Assembly: GCF_000346615.1 (NCBI RefSeq) | Contig: NZ_ANNU01000012.1 | Location: forward strand, 1-55,485 | Source of the DNA: Nafulsella turpanensis ZLM-10 | GTDB taxonomy: Bacteria > Bacteroidota > Bacteroidia > Cytophagales > Cyclobacteriaceae | Direction of reading: 5' to 3' | DNA: 55,485 bases | Part shown: one piece after another, positions 34,642-42,169 of the stretch | How the letters are laid out: each line of letters opens with the position of its first letter | Position numbering within the stretch: the first letter of the stretch is position 1 | Made by a program: the position numbers and the translations under genes | The notes under the pieces: model-generated | The model's database searches: none | What the model saw: the letters and a program-made list of their open reading frames with translations, nothing else | What the model was told of the DNA's origin: nothing

Positions 34642-35296
34642 CGGCCTTTCCATTGAGGAAGTGGGCGATGAGCATATAGGAACCTCTCACGACACTCCCC
34701 TACGCCCCGATGCTTTTGAGCTGGACGATGACCTGAAGGTGGAACTGATTGAAAAGCATTTCCGCGAAATAATGACCATTATGGGGCTGGACCTGAACGA
34801 CGACAGCCTGGCCGGCACTCCTCAGCGGGTGGCTAAAATGTATGTAAAGGAAATCTTTAGCGGCCTTAACCCGGCTAATAAGCCTGTTGTTAAGCTGTTT
34901 AATAACACCTATAACTACGACCAGATGCTGGTCGAAAAAAATATTACCTTTTACTCCAATTGCGAACATCATTTTGTGCCGATTATCGGCAAGGCTCATG
35001 TTGCCTATATTTCTAGTGGCAAAGTAATTGGCCTTTCAAAAATTAACCGCATTGTACAGTACTATGCCAAGCGCCCTCAGGTGCAGGAAAGGCTTACCGT
35101 ACAAATAGCCAATGAACTTAGAGAATTGTTAGAAACCGAAGATGTAGCTGTGGTAATGGATGCGAGCCACCTTTGTGTTTCTTCCCGTGGTATACAGGAT
35201 GTAAACAGCAAAACAGTTACCTCCCAGTTTTTCGGAAAATTTAAAGAAGATGCAGTCCGCCAGGAATTTTTCAGGTACCTGGAGCTGGACAAGTAA
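34601..35296 (+). CDS. folE: GTP cyclohydrolase I
   Basis: A 231-residue type I GTP cyclohydrolase, which converts GTP to dihydroneopterin triphosphate, the entry into folate and biopterin synthesis. Zinc ligands are Cys121 and His124 (SNCEHHFVP) and Cys192 (SHLCVSSRG). The segments GLSKINRIVQYYAKRPQVQE and TVTSQFFGKF match the active-site core. The start (ATG at 34601) overlaps the PTPS gene by 41 bp in another frame. The first 40 residues are poorly conserved, so an internal start cannot be excluded. It is followed by a terminator at 35344-35376. Confidence 0.96.
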   Translation: MKQKETLLNTPQINGLSIEEVGDEHIGTSHDTPLRPDAFELDDDLKVELIEKHFREIMTIMGLDLNDDSLAGTPQRVAKMYVKEIFSGLNPANKPVVKLFNNTYNYDQMLVEKNITFYSNCEHHFVPIIGKAHVAYISSGKVIGLSKINRIVQYYAKRPQVQERLTVQIANELRELLETEDVAVVMDASHLCVSSRGIQDVNSKTVTSQFFGKFKEDAVRQEFFRYLELDK

Positions 35297-35343
35297 AGAA
35301 TTTTAGCAGCAAATTTCCTGCTTTCAATTGAAAGCGATTTCAG

Positions 35344-35376
35344 TGGCAGCCCCTTTTAGGAGCTGCCATTTTATTT
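35344..35376 (+). terminator. Intrinsic terminator of PTPS-folE
   Basis: The stem TGGCAGC/GCTGCCA (35344-35350 and 35362-35368) is followed by TTTTATTT, about 48 nt after folE. Confidence 0.75.
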
Positions 35377-35440
35377 GTTGCTTTTTTCCAGACCTGCTCC
35401 TCTTCTCAACCTTTTTGCCTTTCAGGGGTTAGAGAGGCAT

Positions 35441-36451
35441 ATGGCTCGTCAGAATCTCCTCGAAATTAACGAATATGGCATTTACTGTCCGCAGGCAGAT
35501 GTATATATTGATCCCTGGAAGCCGGTAAATAAAGCCCTTATTACCCATGCCCACAGCGACCACGCCCGGTGGGGAAATAAACATTACCTGGCTCATAAAG
35601 CCTCGGAAGGTATTCTTAAACTCCGGTTAGGAGCCGACATTAGCCTTGAAACCACCTCCTACGGAGAGGTGCATGAAATCAATGGTGTACGGATAAGCTT
35701 TCATCCCGCGGGCCACATAACAGGATCTGCCCAGATTCGGCTTGAGTTTAAAGGAGAAGTTTGGGTAGTCTCAGGCGACTATAAAACAGAAGCCGATTCA
35801 ACCTGTGCTCCTTTTGAACCAATTCGATGTCATACTTTTATCACTGAATCTACCTTTGGCTTACCTGTTTTTAACTGGCAACCCCAGGAAGAGGTGTTTG
35901 AGGAAATAAATAGCTGGTGGAAGCAAAATGCTTCTGAAGGCAAAAACAGCCTCTTATGTGGCTATGCGCTTGGGAAAGCCCAAAGGCTCCTTGCCAATGT
36001 AGACTCAACGATTGGTAAAATCCTGCTTCATGGAGCTGTCGACAATGTAAACCAGGCCGTTCAGCAAAATGGTTTGCAACTTCCACCATGCAAACGCATC
36101 ACCCCCGATACCCCTAAAACTGATTTCGCGGGAAGCCTAGTAATTGCCCCTCCCTCTGCACTCAACACCCCCTGGATGCGAAAGCTACGACCGTTGAGCA
36201 CTGCCCTGGCTTCGGGCTGGATGAACATCCGTGGCAACCGCCGCCGCCGTGCCGTCGACCGAGGTTTTACCCTCTCCGACCATGCCGACTGGGAAGGGTT
36301 AAACCAAGCCATAAAAGCCACCCATTGCGAAAGGGTGCTGGTAACCCATGGCTACACGGCGGTTTTCAGCAAATGGCTGCGGGAGCAGGGCTACCAGGCC
36401 GAGGAAGTCCATACACTCTACAATGAAGAGCTGGAAGAAAAAGAAGCATAA
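35441..36451 (+). CDS. Ligase-associated metallo-beta-lactamase-fold DNA exonuclease
   Basis: A 336-residue metallo-beta-lactamase/beta-CASP nuclease, counted from the ATG at 35441. An in-frame TTG at 35375 lies inside the preceding terminator and is unlikely. The metal motif HAHSDHA is at residues 36-42 (His36, His38, Asp40, His41), followed by FHPAGHITGSAQI (His) and SGDYKTEAD (Asp). The C-terminal part has GFTLSDHADW and RVLVTHG, also metal- or fold-related. It belongs to the Exo component of the bacterial Lhr-Lig-Exo-MPE repair cluster. In this window it is 4.1 kb from the ligase, with hppA and a minus-strand nuclease-like gene between them. Confidence 0.9.
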   Translation: MARQNLLEINEYGIYCPQADVYIDPWKPVNKALITHAHSDHARWGNKHYLAHKASEGILKLRLGADISLETTSYGEVHEINGVRISFHPAGHITGSAQIRLEFKGEVWVVSGDYKTEADSTCAPFEPIRCHTFITESTFGLPVFNWQPQEEVFEEINSWWKQNASEGKNSLLCGYALGKAQRLLANVDSTIGKILLHGAVDNVNQAVQQNGLQLPPCKRITPDTPKTDFAGSLVIAPPSALNTPWMRKLRPLSTALASGWMNIRGNRRRRAVDRGFTLSDHADWEGLNQAIKATHCERVLVTHGYTAVFSKWLREQGYQAEEVHTLYNEELEEKEA

Positions 36452-36669
36452 GCCTTTTTCTCTTCGGCCTCACATTCGCTCCTCTTCCTTAAAACTCAAC
36501 CACTTCAGCCTCATATGCACAGTCTGAACACCTGTAATTTCCACCGAATTTTTTCAAGGCCTTACAGTCAAATACACCACAATAGTTTATATACCAAAGC
36601 TACTTTACAATAAACTATGCCTGAACAGAAGGAATACAGGATTTAATTTTTAATATTAGGGCAGAATTA

Positions 36670-36677
36670 TAAATTTG
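36670..36677 (+). promoter_or_regulatory. Candidate -7 element of the hppA promoter
   Basis: TAAATTTG matches TAnnTTTG 34 nt before the hppA start. The -33 region has only TTT without the G. Confidence 0.4.
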
Positions 36678-36710
36678 TTCAGTTCAACCAAAACCTTTTA
36701 AGCTGATATT

Positions 36711-38957
36711 ATGAGTAGTATTCTTTATGTAGTTCCGGCTCTCGGAATTATTGGGCTCATTGTGATGGGTGTGAAATCGGCCTGGGTATCGAAGCAAGAT
36801 GCCGGGGATGCTAAAATGCAGGAACTTGCCCGCTATATAGCCGACGGTGCAATGGCCTTTTTAAAGGCGGAGTGGAAAATTTTAACTTATTTCGCCATCA
36901 TAGCAGCCATACTGCTGGCATGGTCTGGAACCCTTGTCGAAACCTCCAGCCCCTGGATTGCCGTTTCATTTCTTATCGGCGCATTTCTCTCGGCCTTTGC
37001 CGGATACATTGGCATGAATATCGCCACAAAATCGAATGTCCGCACCACACAGGCTGCCCGAACCAGCCTTTCCAAAGCACTAAAAGTGTCTTTTACAGGC
37101 GGCACTGTTATGGGACTAGGTGTAGCAGGCTTAGCCGTTTTAGGTCTTGGCTCTCTCTTCATTGTCTTTTATTATACATATGTTGTAAGCACAGGTGCCA
37201 GTGTCAATGGCATTGAAATGGAAAGGGCCCTGGAAGTATTGGCTGGCTTTTCGCTCGGTGCTGAAAGTATTGCCCTTTTTGCCCGTGTAGGTGGTGGTAT
37301 CTATACAAAGGCAGCCGATGTGGGCGCAGACCTTGTTGGAAAAGTGGAAGCAGGTATTCCTGAAGATGATGTGCGTAACCCTGCAACTATTGCCGACAAC
37401 GTGGGCGATAACGTAGGCGACGTTGCCGGTATGGGTGCTGACCTTTTTGGCTCCTATGTAGCCACTATCCTGGCCACTATGGTACTGGGTCGCGAAATAG
37501 TTTCCATCGATGAGTTTGGTGGAATTGCGCCCATTTTACTCCCAATGGTTATTGCCGGTCTTGGACTTGTATTCTCAATTATCGGAGCTTCCTTTGTTCG
37601 GATTTCTACAGAAAAAGGAAATGTACAGCAGGCATTAAATCTTGGCAACTGGTCATCTATCATTTTAACAGCTATTGCCTCTTACTTCCTGGTAGGCTGG
37701 ATGATGCCGGATACCATGGAAATTCGTGGCTTTGTGTTCGATGCCATAGATGTCTTCTGGGCCATAATTGTTGGTTTGGTCGTTGGGGCGCTCATGAGCA
37801 TTATTACTGAATATTATACGGCAATGGGCAAGCGCCCGGTTAACTCCATTGTGCAGCAATCCTCTACAGGCCATGCCACCAACATTATCGGCGGCCTTTC
37901 CGTGGGCATGGAGTCTACTGTGCTTCCTATTCTTGTTTTGGCAGCAGGTATCATCCTCTCCTACTTCTTTGCAGGCTTATATGGTGTTGCTATCGCTGCA
38001 GCCGGAATGATGGCGACTACAGCCATGCAGCTGGCGATTGATGCCTTCGGTCCTATTGCAGATAATGCAGGCGGTATCGCAGAGATGAGCGGCTTACCCG
38101 AAGATGTCCGTGGCCGTACCGATATACTCGATGCTGTTGGTAATACCACCGCAGCCACAGGTAAAGGTTTTGCCATTGCTTCTGCAGCCCTTACCGCCCT
38201 GGCTCTTTTTGCGGCTTTTGTAGGTATCGCAGGTATTAATACCATCGACCTCTACAAAGCCCCTGTGCTGGCAGCTCTTTTCGTTGGTGCAATGATTCCG
38301 TTTATATTTTCCTCTCTCTGTATCGCCGCGGTGGGCCGTGCCGCCATGGATATGGTGAACGAAGTTCGCCGCCAGTTCCGCGAAATTCCAGGCATTATGG
38401 AGTACAAGGCAAAGCCGGAATATGAGAAGTGTGTGGAAATTTCTACCAAAGCCTCTATCCGCGAAATGATTTTGCCAGGAGCCATTGCACTACTAGTTCC
38501 TATTATTGTTGGCTTCGGATTTAAAGATGTTTTCCCTGAAACAAGCTCAGCAGAAATTTTAGGTGGCTTACTGGCCGGTGTTACGGTAAGTGGTGTACTG
38601 ATGGGAATCTTCCAGAGTAATGCAGGCGGTGCATGGGATAACGCAAAAAAATCGTTCGAGCAAGGGGTAATGATCAATGGCGTAATGGAATACAAAGGTT
38701 CCGAACCCCACAAAGCTTCAGTTACCGGCGATACGGTGGGCGACCCTTTTAAAGATACTTCCGGCCCTTCCATGAACATTCTAATTAAGTTAATGTCTAT
38801 TGTAGCCCTGGTAATTGCCCCTCATATTTCTGTCATCGAACCTCACCAGCCTATCCCTGAGCAAACAGAAATAAAGGAGATAAAAGTAGAAGAAAAAGCA
38901 GCTGAGTTAACTCCTGAACTAGCAGAACTAAAAAAGGAAAAAGCAGAAGCTTTATAA
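36711..38957 (+). CDS. hppA: Membrane-bound K+-dependent pyrophosphatase (ion pump)
   Basis: A 748-residue integral membrane pyrophosphatase with about 16 transmembrane helices. It couples pyrophosphate hydrolysis to H+ or Na+ transport across the inner membrane. The substrate-site motif [18 protein letters not shown] and the following [18 protein letters not shown] are complete. In [10 protein letters not shown] (residues about 477-486) Ala481 and Gly484 are at the two positions that distinguish K+-dependent enzymes; K+-independent ones have Lys and Thr there. The pumped ion is not assigned. About 38 residues after the last helix form a highly charged Glu/Lys tail, longer than usual. It sits between the Exo gene and the nuclease-like gene and has a terminator of its own. 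Confidence 0.96.
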   Translation: MSSILYVVPALGIIGLIVMGVKSAWVSKQDAGDAKMQELARYIADGAMAFLKAEWKILTYFAIIAAILLAWSGTLVETSSPWIAVSFLIGAFLSAFAGYIGMNIATKSNVRTTQAARTSLSKALKVSFTGGTVMGLGVAGLAVLGLGSLFIVFYYTYVVSTGASVNGIEMERALEVLAGFSLGAESIALFARVGGGIYTKAADVGADLVGKVEAGIPEDDVRNPATIADNVGDNVGDVAGMGADLFGSYVATILATMVLGREIVSIDEFGGIAPILLPMVIAGLGLVFSIIGASFVRISTEKGNVQQALNLGNWSSIILTAIASYFLVGWMMPDTMEIRGFVFDAIDVFWAIIVGLVVGALMSIITEYYTAMGKRPVNSIVQQSSTGHATNIIGGLSVGMESTVLPILVLAAGIILSYFFAGLYGVAIAAAGMMATTAMQLAIDAFGPIADNAGGIAEMSGLPEDVRGRTDILDAVGNTTAATGKGFAIASAALTALALFAAFVGIAGINTIDLYKAPVLAALFVGAMIPFIFSSLCIAAVGRAAMDMVNEVRRQFREIPGIMEYKAKPEYEKCVEISTKASIREMILPGAIALLVPIIVGFGFKDVFPETSSAEILGGLLAGVTVSGVLMGIFQSNAGGAWDNAKKSFEQGVMINGVMEYKGSEPHKASVTGDTVGDPFKDTSGPSMNILIKLMSIVALVIAPHISVIEPHQPIPEQTEIKEIKVEEKAAELTPELAELKKEKAEAL

Positions 38958-38972
38958 AAATTTACTTGTTTC

Positions 38973-39012
38973 AAAAAGTCCCCATTTGTACTCAGGCAGA
39001 TGGGGACTTTTT
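38973..39012 (+). terminator. Intrinsic terminator of hppA
   Basis: AGTCCCCAT (38977-38985) pairs with ATGGGGACT (39000-39008), followed by TTTT and preceded by A residues, so it may work on both strands. Confidence 0.85.
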
Positions 39013-39100
39013 GTTTATGGATGCGGGAAAATGACTTTCCATAAGCAACATATTCAGAAAGTCCTCTAAAACAGCAGAGGGTAACCTCCAGGTATATATG

Positions 39101-40399
39101 CTAACCCTCAACCTGATTTAGAATCCAGTCCACCCACTTTATAACCGTAGATGCTCTTCTAAAGAAGGTAGATTCTGACTCCACCTTATACACATTCGAT
39201 TCCTTCATTATCGCTACCACCTCCTGCCTCTCCGGTTTCCTTCCATTTCTAAAACAGTGTTCTAAAACCCGCTTAAATACCAAATGAGAAAGAATTAATT
39301 CGATAAACTTTACCTGCCTGTTGGTAATGGATAGGCGGAATAAACTTTCACCCTCCCCTGTTAAAGAATAAACTGTTTCTCCATTATCCTTTTCCTTCTC
39401 AATTAAGCCAAGGTACCTTCCTGCATTCATATAATAATCCACCTGCCTGGGGTCAAATGAATCTCTAAGTGTAAAATCATAGTTTTGCAGAAGATCTTCC
39501 TTGCTCAGCTGGATTTCCGCTTTCAAAATCTCCAGCAAATTAATTATCCTCTCAAAGGAATCCGCCTGCGGAAAGGGAATAGGCGGTTCTGCTATAATTT
39601 GGGTGCTGTTCAAGGCTTTTTCAATCAGCTCAAAGCTGATGGCTCCGTCCCTAAGAACATATTTCTTTTCCCGCAAAAGCCGCAGAGAGTTGTAGTAAAA
39701 AGGATCTTCGAAAGTATACTCTCTGAAATGAAACACTCCATTCGTGTAGGTAAGAAATAAGGGGCGCACTTTTTTAGTAACCTTTGCTTCCCAAAGCCGG
39801 TAAGGGTAAAAAAGCTGCCTGATTAAAAAATCCTTTGAAATGGAACTTTTAGCTTCAATTAAGCTTAAAGAATGAAGCCCTTCATAGCCACCATCTATTT
39901 CAATCTGGGAATTTTCAACCTCCACTTGTAGCAAACCTTTCCCGGAATCAATATTAAATTCAAAAGCAGATGAACCCATACGGCCGCTCACTGTTGGCTG
40001 AAGCTTTTCTTCCCCGGTAAAATGCTCAATTATCCCTGACAAATATGCACAATGTAAGGCGGTTGATTCGCTGGTGATGTTATTGAAGTCAATGCTTTCC
40101 AGGTGTATCGGAAAACCTGCCTTCACCACTTCAACTTCATTATTTTCAAAATCTTTAAATGTCTCGATACTGGAAATGATATACCCTCCCCTGGAAACTG
40201 GTAAAATTGAAAAGCCAGTTTCTTTAAAAACTTTAGGCAACTGCGACCTATAGTCGAATTTCGTCATCAGGCGAGTCTCCCTGTACCGGTTTATTTCTGT
40301 CGACTCTATTCTATAGAACCCATTCTTTTCAACCTCCTCCTCTATATTATGGCCGCGGAACAGCTGCTCCCAGGCAAGATCATTTTTTGAATTACTCAT
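39101..40399 (-). CDS. Orphan type II restriction-endonuclease-like protein (PD-(D/E)XK)
   Basis: A 432-residue protein that I recognise as resembling a family often labelled type II restriction enzyme. The central part has a PD-(D/E)XK-like site: Asp169 in IEIDGGYEG, then a 12-residue gap to Glu182-Ala183-Lys184 in LIEAKSSISKDF, followed by the family-typical FLIRQLFYPYR. The N-terminal part (TRLMTKFDYRSQLPKVFKE, ILPVSRGGYII) may recognise DNA. The C-terminus (about 330-432) has winged-helix-like segments. No DNA methyltransferase is adjacent. Two sampled 60-bp stretches are 33% and 37% G+C, against 55% in a stretch of the neighbouring ligase, which suggests later acquisition. It is on the opposite strand inside the Exo/Lig/Lhr/MPE region. 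Enzyme activity is inferred only. Confidence 0.65.
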   Translation of the reverse strand: MSNSKNDLAWEQLFRGHNIEEEVEKNGFYRIESTEINRYRETRLMTKFDYRSQLPKVFKETGFSILPVSRGGYIISSIETFKDFENNEVEVVKAGFPIHLESIDFNNITSESTALHCAYLSGIIEHFTGEEKLQPTVSGRMGSSAFEFNIDSGKGLLQVEVENSQIEIDGGYEGLHSLSLIEAKSSISKDFLIRQLFYPYRLWEAKVTKKVRPLFLTYTNGVFHFREYTFEDPFYYNSLRLLREKKYVLRDGAISFELIEKALNSTQIIAEPPIPFPQADSFERIINLLEILKAEIQLSKEDLLQNYDFTLRDSFDPRQVDYYMNAGRYLGLIEKEKDNGETVYSLTGEGESLFRLSITNRQVKFIELILSHLVFKRVLEHCFRNGRKPERQEVVAIMKESNVYKVESESTFFRRASTVIKWVDWILNQVEG

Positions 40400-40573
40400 A
40401 AGTTATTAGCACCTCACAATTAAGCATCTGAAGTTATAGAACGTCCTGGGTTTTACATAATGAATGGTTAAAACTTTAAATAAAGCCAGAAAAAGAACCT
40501 AGTGATAAATAATGAGGGTACCCTCCCTGCCAAAACATTCAACTTCCCCTACCGTTTTCCTTAGAAAAACCCT

Positions 40574-42169
40574 TTGAAACAGTTTGCCTCTCTTTTTTCC
40601 CGGCTCGACACGACCAATAAAACCAATGATAAGGTACAAATCCTGAAAGAATATCTGGAGGAAGCGCCGGATAAAGATAAGTTATGGGCACTGGCACTTT
40701 TCACCCATAAACGACCTAAAAAACCTGTTAACAGCACCCAACTCCGCACCTGGGCTGCGGAAGATGCCCGCCTCACCGACTGGTTGTTCGAAGAATCGTA
40801 CCAGGTGGTAGGCGACCTTTCCGAAACCATCGCCCTGCTTTTACCTCCCCCACAGGAAGAACAGGACCAGCCATTAGCCTGGTGGGTAGACTATATACGA
40901 GAGATGGACCAGTTGCCTGAACCGGAAAAGAAAGCCCTGATCCTGAAGGCCTGGAGACAAATGGAGCCACAGGAGCGCTTCGTTTTTAATAAGCTGATGT
41001 CGGGAGCGTTTAGGGTAGGAATTTCCCAGAGCCTGATGGTACGGGCAGTCTCTGAACTGTTGGACATAGAGGCGACCACCATCGCCCATCAGCTGATGGG
41101 AAACTGGCACCCCGATAGCACCACATTTCACGAGCTTTTCGATAAAGAAGACGAATCGGCCGATCTTTCACGACCCTATCCTTTCTTCCTGGCCCATGCC
41201 CTCGATGGTCTCCCCGAAAAACTGGGTGCTCCCGAAGAATGGCAGGCAGAGTGGAAATGGGATGGCATCCGCTCCCAGTTCATTCTTCGCGAAGGAGTAT
41301 GCTTCATCTGGTCTAGAGGAGAAGACCTGATGACCGATAAATTTCCGGAGCTACAGGAGCTGGCAAAGGCGCTCCCGGATGGAACAGTCATTGACGGAGA
41401 ACTACTCCCCTTTAAAGAGGGAAACGTTTTATCATTCAATGCCCTCCAAACCAGAATTGGCAGAAAGAATGTTACAAAAAAGGTGATGGAGGAGGCTCCT
41501 GTCATCATTTTTGCTTATGATCTGCTTGAATTTAAAGGCAAAGACATCCGTAACCAGCCGCTAAAGGAGCGAAGAAAACTGCTGGAAACAATTATTGAAG
41601 AAGCTAAGCAACCCACTTTACTCCGGCTATCGCCTGTCGTGGATTTTACCGAATGGCAGCAGCTGACTGAAGCACGGGAACAGTCGCGGGATATACTGGC
41701 AGAAGGTTTAATGCTAAAACGGCTCTCTTCCAGCTACCAGGTGGGGCGAAAAAGAGGCGACTGGTGGAAATGGAAAATTGATCCGCTTACCATCGATGGA
41801 GTTCTTATTTATGCTCAGAAAGGAAAAGGGCGCCGTGCCGATCTTTATACCGATTACACCTTTGCGGTGTGGGATAAGGAAGGACAACTGGTGCCTTTCA
41901 CTAAGGCTTATTCTGGTCTTACCGACCAGGAGATTCGGCAGGTCGACCAGTTCGTTAAGCAAAATACCAGAGAGCGCTTTGGGCCGGTGCGAACGGTAAA
42001 GCCGGAGCTGGTTTTTGAAATAGCGTTTGAAGGAATTCAGGAAAGCAAGCGGCACAAATCGGGTGTCGCCCTACGCTTCCCCCGTATGCTACGCTGGCGT
42101 CACGATAAAAAAGCAGCAGATGCCAACACTTTAGAAGAACTGCAGGAAATGCTCCACATCTATGGCTAA
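40574..42169 (+). CDS. ATP-dependent DNA ligase of the Lhr-Lig-Exo-MPE cluster
   Basis: A 531-residue ATP-dependent ligase with a TTG start. An in-frame stop (TAG, 40562-40564) lies three codons before it, no ATG follows for 110 residues, and the N-terminus (MKQFASLFSRLDTTNKTN) is conserved in the family, so TTG is well supported. The N-terminal DNA-binding domain (1-200) is followed by the nucleotidyltransferase domain with the adenylated Lys228 in KWDG and motif V (DWWKWKID), then an OB fold. It is distinct from the NAD-dependent replicative ligase. The stop overlaps the start of the Lhr helicase gene by 8 bp, so the two are translationally coupled. Confidence 0.94.
   Translation: MKQFASLFSRLDTTNKTNDKVQILKEYLEEAPDKDKLWALALFTHKRPKKPVNSTQLRTWAAEDARLTDWLFEESYQVVGDLSETIALLLPPPQEEQDQPLAWWVDYIREMDQLPEPEKKALILKAWRQMEPQERFVFNKLMSGAFRVGISQSLMVRAVSELLDIEATTIAHQLMGNWHPDSTTFHELFDKEDESADLSRPYPFFLAHALDGLPEKLGAPEEWQAEWKWDGIRSQFILREGVCFIWSRGEDLMTDKFPELQELAKALPDGTVIDGELLPFKEGNVLSFNALQTRIGRKNVTKKVMEEAPVIIFAYDLLEFKGKDIRNQPLKERRKLLETIIEEAKQPTLLRLSPVVDFTEWQQLTEAREQSRDILAEGLMLKRLSSSYQVGRKRGDWWKWKIDPLTIDGVLIYAQKGKGRRADLYTDYTFAVWDKEGQLVPFTKAYSGLTDQEIRQVDQFVKQNTRERFGPVRTVKPELVFEIAFEGIQESKRHKSGVALRFPRMLRWRHDKKAADANTLEELQEMLHIYG

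Noticed and set aside
35375-35440. Upstream TTG start for the exonuclease gene
   Set aside because: It lies within the folE terminator; the ATG at 35441 gives the conserved N-terminus.
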